Source: Chryseobacterium indologenes (GTDB lineage: Bacteria; Bacteroidota; Bacteroidia; Flavobacteriales; Weeksellaceae). From it: DNA of 64,000 nucleotides. Of the stretch, positions 50,832-57,642 are shown piece after piece. Both the position numbers and the translations under genes were made by a program. Each line of letters begins with the position of its first letter. Position 1 is the stretch's first letter. The stretch is from the NCBI RefSeq assembly GCF_018362995.1, contig NZ_CP074372.1, forward strand, positions 806,001-870,000. Reading direction: 5' to 3'. The notes under the pieces are model-generated. The model was given only the letters and a program-made list of their open reading frames with translations. It did no database searches and had not been told where the DNA came from.

Positions 50832-51565
50832 GATTTTTCATTAATGGTTTTTAGGATTTGTTCTTTGTATTCTTTGCCGTATTTGGACTTCTCCAAAAGC
50901 TTTTTTATGTACTCTTCATCACGTGGAATTAACACTGAATGATAATGATGCTCAGGATTGAAGAAACGATCATCGAAGCTTACAAAAAGGCACTTATCGG
51001 TATTTGTCAAAAACATATTTAATTGCATTTGACCGTAATGTTTTTTTAAAGAATCTTTTGATGATGGCGATTCGTCTTTACTTACTTTGAAAAAATCTTC
51101 TACTGATTTAATCATTAAGTATTTAAGATGTGTTTTAGATTTCGGACACTTAACCTCGCAAATCATTTTATTAAGAATAATTACATCCGGGGTGCTGCCT
51201 AAATTGTATTCATCATTATAGAAGAAAATTCTTTCGCCGACTGATGTGTAAATAAAATCATCATCATTAATAGTTTTGCCTAATTCTTTTGCAATTCGTT
51301 CTGCTACTCTAGGTTCAACTTCATTACCTCTTTCCATTGCTGAATTATAATATTGTGGTTCTGGCGGTGAAAGCATTTCAGCAACACAATCGGAAACGTA
51401 GGATTTTGCACCAACACTGAGTAATTTCTCAAAATTTGCAGTTTCTCTATCAGCTGCACTTATTTTCGGCTCTGAAAGAAGTTTATAAATCTCGCTTGCT
51501 GTAAAATAACTTGCACGGAAATTCAACCATTCTTCATCATTTTGGAAGCCTTTATAGTTGACCAT
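50705..51565 (-). CDS. YqaJ-family viral recombinase/exonuclease
   Basis: A 286-residue protein from ATG 51565; the frame is open to 51613. YqaJ hallmarks: FRASYFTASEIYKLLSEP, ERGNEVEPRVAERIAKELGK, GSTPDVII, then CEVKCPKS and the HYGQMQLNMFLTNTD helix. These are the PD-(D/E)xK residues of lambda-exonuclease-like enzymes. It resects DNA ends for the Rad52-like protein encoded just upstream. The last 42 residues (SSENKQTSFTGTTSS...) are low-complexity and run over the next gene. Confidence 0.85.
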   Translation of the reverse strand: MVNYKGFQNDEEWLNFRASYFTASEIYKLLSEPKISAADRETANFEKLLSVGAKSYVSDCVAEMLSPPEPQYYNSAMERGNEVEPRVAERIAKELGKTINDDDFIYTSVGERIFFYNDEYNLGSTPDVIILNKMICEVKCPKSKTHLKYLMIKSVEDFFKVSKDESPSSKDSLKKHYGQMQLNMFLTNTDKCLFVSFDDRFFNPEHHYHSVLIPRDEEYIKKLLEKSKYGKEYKEQILKTINEKSCQPKKSRIKASSENKQTSFTGTTSSQRSTTKKIITDSGSGI

Positions 51566-52085
51566 GAGCTTGCATTTTTTCTGTGTTAGACTTGCCCGTA
51601 GTAATCTCATCAACTACTTCAACATCTTTAAAATCCTCAGGACCATAAACGTCCTGAGCAATTCCAATTTCTGCAGCGCATTTCTTAAGCGCATCTGTAG
51701 CAGCCGCTTTTAAGTCATTACCTATTGATAGAGGGGTTTTAGTGCCTTTTTTGAACATTATATCTTTATTGCCGTATTGCATCTTAACAATTGTTTGGCC
51801 GTTGGATCTACAGGTTAATTTGCCCTTAACAACGACTTCACCTGCGTCAACTAAAATCTGCTCTGACACGATCTCGAAATCCCAATTCCAACCGAACAAA
51901 ATATTTAGTTGCTTTTTCATGTAAGAGCCAGAGACATACGTCCATGTACCGCCACCTTTAGCAGGTCGAACTTTCTTTGCTTTTTCTGGTGTTTTGCCAA
52001 TCACACCGTTCAACTGGCCGATAGATAAGATCAGGTCATTAGACTTGCTAATGTCGGCCGTGGTTATCATTTTAGGATCTGCCAT
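51552..52085 (-). CDS. Rad52/Sak-like single-strand annealing protein
   Basis: A 177-residue protein with GTWTYVSGSYMKKQLNILFG, WNWDFEIVSEQILVDAGEVV and LKAAATDALKKCAAEIGIAQ. This is the pattern of Rad52-superfamily phage annealing proteins. With YqaJ it forms a complete two-component recombination system. It overlaps the exonuclease gene by 14 bp. Confidence 0.8.
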   Translation of the reverse strand: MADPKMITTADISKSNDLILSIGQLNGVIGKTPEKAKKVRPAKGGGTWTYVSGSYMKKQLNILFGWNWDFEIVSEQILVDAGEVVVKGKLTCRSNGQTIVKMQYGNKDIMFKKGTKTPLSIGNDLKAAATDALKKCAAEIGIAQDVYGPEDFKDVEVVDEITTGKSNTEKMQAHGQL

Positions 52086-52088
52086 GTC

Positions 52089-52241
52089 TTAAGCGTTAAA
52101 GTGGTCAATTTGCTTTCTGATCATGACAATATCATCACCAATCATGGTTGTTTTTGCTCTTTTTTTGGCCTCATAATATTTGAATTGAGAACCAAAGGAT
52201 TCGATAACCCAGCCTCTGTAAGTTTCTTTGTAATTTTTCAT
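52089..52241 (-). CDS. Small early protein, 50 residues
   Basis: A frame from ATG 52241 to TAA 52089-52091 encoding MKNYKETYRGWVIESFGSQF then 30 residues ending KQIDHFNA. It fills the gap 3 bp before the annealing-protein start. Compact and basic; not recognised. Confidence 0.65.
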   Translation of the reverse strand: MKNYKETYRGWVIESFGSQFKYYEAKKRAKTTMIGDDIVMIRKQIDHFNA

Positions 52242-52252
52242 GATTCTAATGT

Positions 52253-52423
52253 TTATGTTATTTTAAATTTTGCTCTTGCCATTTTTTCAAAACCAGCAGA
52301 CGACTTACGCCCTGTGCGCCCGCTGGACTCTTGTAATTGTATTTTTTCTAGTGCTATCATTTCAGAAACTTTTTCAAGCTCTTTCAGCAACCTTGCTTTT
52401 TTGTCTAGTAATTTTTCAAGCAT
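52253..52423 (-). CDS. Small coiled-coil early protein
   Basis: A 56-residue helical protein from ATG 52423 (MLEKLLDKKARLLKELEKVS). A longer frame starts at 52513, but the upstream part conflicts with the gene at 52416-52553, whose stop overlaps this ATG (ATGCTTGA). The short form is therefore preferred. Confidence 0.5.
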   Translation of the reverse strand: MLEKLLDKKARLLKELEKVSEMIALEKIQLQESSGRTGRKSSAGFEKMARAKFKIT

Positions 52424-52553
52424 TTGTGAGTTTTTTACGTTCGAATTTTGCCAATGTGCATATGACTGATGATCTGAAATCATGCGCAGAAAACCATTCA
52501 ATCCATTTTTCATGTGAAACGAATCGGTTTTTAAATCTGTTTTTGAGTCTCAT
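52416..52553 (-). CDS. Small basic early protein, 45 residues
   Basis: A frame from ATG 52553 to TGA 52416-52418 encoding MRLKNRFKNRFVSHEKWIEW and 25 more residues. The start overlaps the previous gene's stop as ATGA and its stop overlaps the next start, so both ends fit translational coupling. Arg/Lys-rich and possibly nucleic-acid binding. Confidence 0.55.
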   Translation of the reverse strand: MRLKNRFKNRFVSHEKWIEWFSAHDFRSSVICTLAKFERKKLTNA

Positions 52554-52738
52554 TGTGGTTTTGTTAAATATTCAACCGATTGTCTGTAATACAGTCTGAA
52601 AAACCCGAAGAAAACAAGGCCGCCAAGGCCATAAATTGAATTCGAGTAATCTAATGCAGTTCTACCCGCATTTACTTCGCAATCATTCATCATAACAAGT
52701 ATAGATGACGCAATAATTAAGTTTAAGATGGTTTTCAT
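52550..52738 (-). CDS. Small membrane protein
   Basis: A 62-residue protein with a hydrophobic start (ILNLIIASSILVMMNDC) and a second hydrophobic stretch (IYGLGGLVFFGFFRLYY). It probably has one or two TM helices; unknown role in the early region. Confidence 0.55.
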   Translation of the reverse strand: MKTILNLIIASSILVMMNDCEVNAGRTALDYSNSIYGLGGLVFFGFFRLYYRQSVEYLTKPQ

Positions 52739-52739
52739 A

Positions 52740-53060
52740 TCAGTATTCTTTTTGTAGTTTAATTCTCAAATCAGCATAATCATACTCACTTTCATCTTCA
52801 TAGGTAGAGTAGTTGTACGTCAAGTAGCATTCAACCGCTCTTTCAAGTTCTGGGCTTATTTCGGCTATTTTTTCGCCTTCTTCTGCCAAACAGAACTTCG
52901 AGTCGGTGAAATCAATACATATTGTGGGTGTTATCTGCAAATAGCCAGTGTAAACCCCATAAGTTGGATTGAAGTCAACTTCACCAGTGATGAAATTCTC
53001 GTTTTCAAGTCTTTGAAATGCGATATTTTCGAGTGTTGGTATTGAGACAATTGTTTGCAT
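52740..53060 (-). CDS. Early phage protein, unknown
   Basis: A 106-residue protein from ATG 53060 (MQTIVSIPTLENIAFQRLEN). The frame is open to 53093, overlapping the previous gene. Acidic with a Tyr-rich end (CYLTYNYSTYEDESEYDYAD). Not recognised. Confidence 0.5.
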   Translation of the reverse strand: MQTIVSIPTLENIAFQRLENENFITGEVDFNPTYGVYTGYLQITPTICIDFTDSKFCLAEEGEKIAEISPELERAVECYLTYNYSTYEDESEYDYADLRIKLQKEY

Positions 53061-53079
53061 GGTTTTGAGAGTTTTTGAG

Positions 53080-53352
53080 TTAAATACAGTCAATGACCTT
53101 TTTCACTTCTTTTTTGCAGCTTCTAGCTTTTTGAATTTTAGCCTCTGCATTTTCACTTGCCTTTAAAAGCAATAATTTCACTGCTGGTAGGTTGTACTCT
53201 GAAACAGAATTTCTGCGGTACATTACGTCTCTCAATGTTGAAGAGCTTACCCCATTTACCTTACTTATAATATCAGCCCGATCATCTTTTGTAGTAAATT
53301 CTTTCAAGTACTCAGATAATAGGGGCGAAATCGCTTCTCTAATTTTTATCAT
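53080..53352 (-). CDS. Cro/CII-like early regulator candidate
   Basis: A 90-residue protein, the first of the leftward early operon. It contains VNGVSSSTLRDVMYRRNSVS, which fits a recognition-helix region, and a Lys-rich C-terminus. It lies across from the immunity-region genes over three direct repeats (53425-53482), the place of cro or cII in lambda-like phages. The assignment is from position and motif style. Confidence 0.6.
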   Translation of the reverse strand: MIKIREAISPLLSEYLKEFTTKDDRADIISKVNGVSSSTLRDVMYRRNSVSEYNLPAVKLLLLKASENAEAKIQKARSCKKEVKKVIDCI

Positions 53353-53424
53353 TACTTATATATTTTGTATTTTCGTAAACCAATTACTAGCAGTTGCGTT
53401 GTAATTGTAGTACAATATTACATA

Positions 53425-53482
53425 ACAAATGTTAAGTAAGCAAAACGTTTGTAAAGTATTTTTACTATACAAATGTAAAGTA
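53425..53482. promoter_or_regulatory. Immunity operators: three 14-bp direct repeats
   Basis: ACAAATGTTAAGTA (53425-53438), ACGTTTGTAAAGTA (53445-53458) and ACAAATGTAAAGTA (53469-53482) lie in the same direction with start spacings of 20 and 24 bp. They fill the 156-bp region between the early operon and the divergent gene at 53509. A near -7 box for the leftward operon is at 53420-53413 (minus TAATATTG). They are the likely repressor binding sites. Confidence 0.65.
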
Positions 53483-53508
53483 TTGATAACCAGTGAGAAA
53501 AATTTTAT

Positions 53509-54009
53509 ATGAGAGAAAGAATATGGCACGAACTATTTGATGCTAAGTATAAAATGATATACTGTAACTTATTCTTAGCTAAGCAAAGGATTATAAATAA
53601 ATGGTTCAATTTGGTCATTCTAATATTTTCTACATCGGGAGTTTTGGGCTGGCCATTATGGAAGGATTTACCTTTTGCAACAAGTATAATCATTGCTATA
53701 ATGTCATTGGTTAAGCTTTTGGGTACAGAATTAATACCTAATGATAGCATGTTTCGAAAATCAGAGGTTGCAATTGAAAAATATTGTGATTATTATAATA
53801 AGTTAGAAAATCTGTGGTATGATTTTGAAAGAGATGAAAACGAAATTAAGGCACAGAAAAAATTCTATGCGATAGTTGCGCAAGAAAAAGATATTAGTAA
53901 AATTGTCAACGAAATAATTAAAAAAGGAAATATTGCGCTGCAAAGCAAAGCAGAATCGGAATGTGATAATTACTTTAAAAATATATTTAATACTAACAAT
54001 AATGGCTAA
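53509..54009 (+). CDS. Two-TM membrane protein in the immunity region (SLATT-like)
   Basis: A 166-residue protein. Two membrane helices lie at about residues 33-75 (WFNLVILIFSTSGVLGWPLW; FATSIIIAIMSLVKLLG), flanked by helical cytoplasmic parts (YKMIYCNLFLAKQRIINK before, EKYCDYYNKLENLWYDFERD after). This layout resembles SLATT-type two-TM effectors of nucleotide-signalling defence systems. It overlaps the next gene by 8 bp. A rexB- or sieA-like exclusion role is inferred from the position. Confidence 0.6.
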   Translation: MRERIWHELFDAKYKMIYCNLFLAKQRIINKWFNLVILIFSTSGVLGWPLWKDLPFATSIIIAIMSLVKLLGTELIPNDSMFRKSEVAIEKYCDYYNKLENLWYDFERDENEIKAQKKFYAIVAQEKDISKIVNEIIKKGNIALQSKAESECDNYFKNIFNTNNNG

Positions 54010-54136
54010 ACAAGAACAAAGACCATCGCCGGGGCCAAGCCGCCCACAGACTAATCCAGGACCAAGTCCAGATAAAGGAAGTAATAATATACCTACGCAC
54101 AGAAACCCGCCACCTCCACCTCCTAAAACAAAGTAG
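54002..54136 (+). CDS. Proline-rich small protein
   Basis: A 44-residue protein from ATG 54002, overlapping the membrane protein stop by 8 bp. It is almost only Pro, Gly, Ser, Asn and Lys (PSPGPSRPQTNPGPSPDKG; then NPPPPPPK) and surely unstructured. Coupling to the SLATT-like gene suggests a partner or bridging peptide. No known family. Confidence 0.55.
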   Translation: MAKQEQRPSPGPSRPQTNPGPSPDKGSNNIPTHRNPPPPPPKTK

Positions 54137-54183
54137 GACTATTACTTTTCTATTGCTAAAGACCACTCAAAAACTTTGATGTA

Positions 54184-54600
54184 ATGAGTCATGATGAATT
54201 TTTGAATAATATTATTCGCGAACAAAAGGCTATTGAATCAGAAAAAGTAGCACATGATTTAAATATACCTAATCACAAAGTTGTATCATATGTATATGAT
54301 ATTAAAGACCATGATAGCACATGGTTCTCAATGTGTGAACGACTAGGAGATAATTTAGTGTTTAGGATAAACGATGAAAAGAGAAGTTCTATATTAAGAT
54401 TTTTGCAGGATGGCGGATTTGAAGCAATAGCAAAAAAAGATCAAATCAAGACACAGATTGATCAAGAGACTTTATTATTGATTAAAAAACAGCAGATTGA
54501 AATAGATGATAGTAGGAAAGCAAGTAAAATTGCAATCGTTGTTTCAATATTGTCTGCAATTTTGTCGACTGCTATTTCTATTTGTGCTCTTTTAAAGTAG
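54184..54600 (+). CDS. Tail-anchored membrane protein
   Basis: A 138-residue protein with a soluble N-terminal domain (MSHDEFLNNIIREQKAIESE; STWFSMCERLGDNLVFRIND) and a single C-terminal membrane helix (IAIVVSILSAILSTAISICA). It lies 47 bp after the proline-rich gene and completes a three-gene group in the immunity region. It is not recognised. Confidence 0.6.
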   Translation: MSHDEFLNNIIREQKAIESEKVAHDLNIPNHKVVSYVYDIKDHDSTWFSMCERLGDNLVFRINDEKRSSILRFLQDGGFEAIAKKDQIKTQIDQETLLLIKKQQIEIDDSRKASKIAIVVSILSAILSTAISICALLK

Positions 54601-54781
54601 CTATTTCAAATAGAACAAGCTCAGATTGGTTGACTTTGCAAATTTTTCGCAATGCATTGTTTTTATTAGAAATAAACCTTGCTGTTGCTTGATAAAGGTT
54701 GAAGAACTGTTCTAGGCTATACTCATGTCTATAGCTGGGGTATAATTTTAGTAATTCGATAGATATTTCTCTGTCGTTCAT
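54578..54781 (-). CDS. Small helical protein opposite the repressor gene
   Basis: A 67-residue protein from ATG 54781 (MNDREISIELLKLYPSYRHE). It overlaps the end of the convergent gene by 23 bp and is divergent from the repressor candidate. The composition looks protein-like, but no family is recognised, so it may be spurious. Confidence 0.45.
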   Translation of the reverse strand: MNDREISIELLKLYPSYRHEYSLEQFFNLYQATARFISNKNNALRKICKVNQSELVLFEIATLKEHK

Positions 54782-54806
54782 AACCATCTAATATTTTTAC
54801 AAATAT

Positions 54807-55238
54807 ATGAAAGAAAAAGAAAACAATAAACAAATGTTAAGTATTCCGGAAGTTAATGCAAGATTTATGCAGGTTCTTTCATATTATGAATATAGTGGAT
54901 ATAGAATAGCAAAGGAAGTTGAAATATTTTCTGAAGCTAAGATATCTCATATTAAAAATGGCAGAAATGAGCCGGGCTTAGATCTAATTGCTGCATTGTT
55001 GGAAAAATTTCCGGAAATTAATGCGAGGTGGCTTATTTTAGGAAAAGGAGAAATGCTAAATCGCCAAACAGTTGTAGGGCAAGATTTAACAGATGAAATT
55101 TCTGATAAACTTGTTATTGAAAAGTTGGTTAATGCAGGTGTTAAGGATATACAAGATCGAAAAATTCTAGTACTTACGGAAAAGATTGAAAATTTTATGA
55201 AAGAGCTTAATGAATTTAAAAATTCAATTAAGAATTAA
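54807..55238 (+). CDS. Phage repressor candidate (XRE-type HTH)
   Basis: A 143-residue protein. Residues 12-70 form a helix-turn-helix of the Bacteroidota phage type (YSGYRIAKEVEIFSEAKISH; then NGRNEPGLDLIAALLEKFPE) ending with the frequent motif INARWLILGKGEML. A C-terminal helical dimerisation part follows. There is no S24 peptidase, so induction would not go by self-cleavage. It lies in the immunity region facing the three operator repeats and is the best cI analogue in the window. Confidence 0.75.
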   Translation: MKEKENNKQMLSIPEVNARFMQVLSYYEYSGYRIAKEVEIFSEAKISHIKNGRNEPGLDLIAALLEKFPEINARWLILGKGEMLNRQTVVGQDLTDEISDKLVIEKLVNAGVKDIQDRKILVLTEKIENFMKELNEFKNSIKN

Positions 55239-55490
55239 TCTTTGAAATTTGTAATTCTTCTTATTGCTAAATATATTTTTGCTTTGAATTAAAATATACC
55301 CAAATCTTTTAGACAATTCTTGCATGTCTAAAAGTGTCACTTCCGATATTGAATTGAATTCTCTTCTGATTTCATCAGCTTTAGTAAGATATTCATCAGC
55401 GGAAATATGTCCTGATTTGTAATCATACCATAATTGATCGCTAATAGATATTAATATCTTAAGCCTTTCCTTTGTCTCCATATACCCCAT
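55224..55490 (-). CDS. Hypothetical lysogeny-region protein
   Basis: An 88-residue helical protein (start at 55490 or 55481; METKERLKILISISDQLWYD). It starts just after the stop of the upstream membrane protein and overlaps the repressor end by 15 bp. Not recognised. Confidence 0.55.
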   Translation of the reverse strand: MGYMETKERLKILISISDQLWYDYKSGHISADEYLTKADEIRREFNSISEVTLLDMQELSKRFGYILIQSKNIFSNKKNYKFQRLILN

Positions 55491-55491
55491 A

Positions 55492-56013
55492 CTACTTTTT
55501 CTCTTTGATTATTGAAGAATATCTATCTAAAGTATTGTTCAGGAATTCATTTTGAGCTTCCATACTTGTGTAATATCTTGCTTTTTTTAGTAAGAGTAAT
55601 GCAACGGTAAGGAAAATGATGAAAACGGCAATTTGGGTTATAAGGTATGCCACGTTAATGCCTAGGAAAATAAAGTTCACAACTATTACAACTTGAAAAT
55701 AAGCAGACAAGTATACTGCATAATAACTTTTTTTATGGGCTCCAAATCTACCACCATACGCTATAAAAAGGTAGCTGATAGGCATTGCAAAAAAGAAAAT
55801 AGCACTATCTAAGTCAAGAGCTTTTGCACCGGATACGTCTAAAACTATAGAAGGAGTATTGAATATGTGTTTTAGAATATTATTAAGAAAAGGTAATATA
55901 GAAGACAACAATACGAGTATTGTTGCCATTCTTTGTGTTATTGCCTTAGTCTTACCAAGGTTTATCTGGTTTTGTTGGGTCGACGACTGGATCTGGGTCT
56001 GTTCCTGTTCCAT
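55492..56013 (-). CDS. Multi-TM membrane protein
   Basis: A 173-residue protein if started at ATG 56013 (MEQEQTQIQSSTQQ); the frame runs up to 56097, and ATG 55929 is also possible, lying just after the lipoprotein stop. About four hydrophobic segments (MATILVLLSSILPFLNNILK; SAIFFFAMPISYLFIAYGG; FQVVIVVNFIFLGINVAYLI; IAVFIIFLTVALLLL) and a charged tail. Grouped with a lipoprotein gene on the same strand; possible envelope cargo. Confidence 0.55.
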   Translation of the reverse strand: MEQEQTQIQSSTQQNQINLGKTKAITQRMATILVLLSSILPFLNNILKHIFNTPSIVLDVSGAKALDLDSAIFFFAMPISYLFIAYGGRFGAHKKSYYAVYLSAYFQVVIVVNFIFLGINVAYLITQIAVFIIFLTVALLLLKKARYYTSMEAQNEFLNNTLDRYSSIIKEKK

Positions 56014-56257
56014 CAGTTGGATCTGGTTTATAAGGTCCGCTAGAAGTAGAGTTTTGGCCTTTAACAGAAATGGTATCTGTCTTTGCCTCGGCTCCATCTT
56101 TAGCGGTTAGTCCTTTCTGGTTTAACTTAAATTCGCGGTTACTGTTTTTTACATCCTCGATGGCTTTTTGTCTTGTTTCATCGTCTCTGTCGTTAGAACA
56201 TGAGTAGGCTAGAGTAGCAATTGCGATTCCGGCAATAATTAATTTTAATGTCTTCAT
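55952..56257 (-). CDS. Phage-encoded small lipoprotein
   Basis: A 101-residue protein with a lipoprotein signal (MKTLKLIIAGIAIATLAYSC; lipid Cys20) followed by SNDRDDE and a Pro/Asp-rich end (GTDPDPVVDPTKPDKPW). This style is typical of unknown Chryseobacterium-type lipoproteins. It starts a three-gene leftward unit beside the integrase end. Role unknown. Confidence 0.65.
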   Translation of the reverse strand: MKTLKLIIAGIAIATLAYSCSNDRDDETRQKAIEDVKNSNREFKLNQKGLTAKDGAEAKTDTISVKGQNSTSSGPYKPDPTDGTGTDPDPVVDPTKPDKPW

Positions 56258-56409
56258 TGTTAAAATTTTAAAGTGAATTCAAAAATACTAATTATAAAAC
56301 CGGTGGTACAACAAAACTTTATATCATATCCTAAATGCTAATATAATAATATATTTCAAATTTGAATGAATTATTTATACCACATAGCAAAACATTTTTA
56401 TTGTGCAAT

Positions 56410-56432
56410 CCGTATAAATACGGGTTTCCGTA
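56410..56432. promoter_or_regulatory. Nested palindromes CCGTA-TAAA-TACGG-GTTT-CCGTA
   Basis: Two overlapping inverted repeats share the central TACGG; the right one (56419-56432) is the third copy of TACGG-N4-CCGTA. It sits about 24 bp upstream of the -7 box at 56456. The rest of 56258-56478 is AT-rich without a gene. Confidence 0.6.
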
Positions 56433-56455
56433 AAAATGTGTATTTAGAATATTTC

Positions 56456-56463
56456 TATATTTG
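56456..56463 (+). promoter_or_regulatory. -7 box of the secreted-protein pair
   Basis: TATATTTG is an exact TAnnTTTG match, 15 nt before the GTG start at 56479. Confidence 0.6.
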
Positions 56464-56478
56464 TGGGAAAATTAATAC

Positions 56479-57042
56479 GTGAAAAAGTTACTATTTTGTT
56501 TTTCTATATTGGTGTTTGGTTTTTTTCATTCTCAGATGGCTAGTGTGAGTACGTTTGTTGATGTTTGTTATTTGCCAAATGGTGAAAAATGTCCCAAAGA
56601 ATTTTACAAGAAGAACATGACTTATGGACAGTTTCAGAAAAATTTTGAGAAAAAAGGAAGAGTATGGGATGCTTATGTAACAGATAAATTAGTAACAGTA
56701 ATGTTTAAATCTTTTACAAAAATTCCTTTATGTGTTATGGTGTCGGATGATAGCGATTATTCTTCTGATAGGATAAAGGAGTTTATTAATATGGTTAATG
56801 ATAATAATGTAAGTTATAGTTATTATTTTGGAAAAGAAAAGTACGGAATGAAGGCTGACATAAAAAGTTTTATCAAAGAGAAAGTTTTGGACAAAGCTTT
56901 CTTAATAGATACTTTAGGAAATCCAACAGCAATTAAGGCTTCATTGTTTGGTGGAAAACCTGCTGATTGCTTTATTTATGAGAACGAGGGTTTTAGGATT
57001 TACTTTATTAACGATATAGCTGTAGGATATGATGAAATATAA
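56479..57042 (+). CDS. Secreted protein, unknown
   Basis: A 187-residue protein starting with GTG at 56479, with a signal peptide (MKKLLFCFSILVFGFFHSQ). The mature part has several Cys and Tyr-rich beta segments (NVSYSYYFGKEKYGMKADIK). It overlaps the next secreted-protein gene region, so both are probably co-expressed as lysogen cargo. Confidence 0.65.
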   Translation: MKKLLFCFSILVFGFFHSQMASVSTFVDVCYLPNGEKCPKEFYKKNMTYGQFQKNFEKKGRVWDAYVTDKLVTVMFKSFTKIPLCVMVSDDSDYSSDRIKEFINMVNDNNVSYSYYFGKEKYGMKADIKSFIKEKVLDKAFLIDTLGNPTAIKASLFGGKPADCFIYENEGFRIYFINDIAVGYDEI

Positions 57043-57052
57043 ATTTTTATTT

Positions 57053-57595
57053 ATGAAAAAAATATTATTTGTATTAGCCATTATTTTGGGAGTATTAGTT
57101 TTTTCTCAGGAGCTAAAATATGAAGAAGTAGTACATGTTGATTCAACTGCCACGAAGGAAGAATTATATAATAGAGCAAGGAGTTGGGTAAGAAAAACTT
57201 TCAATAAAAAAAATAGTATAATTGAAGTTGATAATAAAGCTTCTGGAGAAATAATAGCAAGTGGAATAGTTGATTACAGAAAACGTAAAAATTACTTTGG
57301 AGCTTCATGTGTCGAAGGCCCTGTAAGGTTAACTCTTAGTATTTATGTAAAGGATGGTAGATACAAATACGTTTTTCATTCATTCGATCACAAGGGGTCT
57401 GGAGGATCTGGCTGTAGACATACAGATTATGGCATTATCACTTTAGATGATAAGGCTCCTAAGCCAAGCTGGGGAGAACCTAGGGACAAAGCATGGAATG
57501 ATATAAAAGCGTTTATAAGTGAAACTGTACTGCTTAATGTAAGTGATCTAAAAAAGGCAATGAATATACAGTCTGATATAAGTAAAGACTGGTAA
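57053..57595 (+). CDS. Secreted DUF4468-like protein
   Basis: A 180-residue protein from ATG 57053; upstream in-frame starts at 57029 would break the signal peptide. The signal MKKILFVLAIILGVLVFSQ is followed by ELYNRARSWVRKTF, IEVDNKASGEIIASGIV and a beta-sheet ending, the pattern of DUF4468 (TBP-like fold) proteins frequent in Bacteroidota. Function unknown. It converges on the integrase. Confidence 0.7.
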   Translation: MKKILFVLAIILGVLVFSQELKYEEVVHVDSTATKEELYNRARSWVRKTFNKKNSIIEVDNKASGEIIASGIVDYRKRKNYFGASCVEGPVRLTLSIYVKDGRYKYVFHSFDHKGSGGSGCRHTDYGIITLDDKAPKPSWGEPRDKAWNDIKAFISETVLLNVSDLKKAMNIQSDISKDW

Positions 57596-57642
57596 TAAAA
57601 AGGGACTATTTAAGTCCCTTTGTTTTCTTTAATGTGAGCTTT
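57595..57642 (-). repeat. Integrase 3' end and terminator, partner of 5185-5232
   Basis: It holds the last 12 integrase codons, the stop and hairpin GGGACTTAAATAGTCCC with T-tracts on both sides, so it can stop convergent transcription from the secreted-protein pair and the integrase. It matches 5185-5232 in inverted orientation at 47 of 48 bases. Confidence 0.85.
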
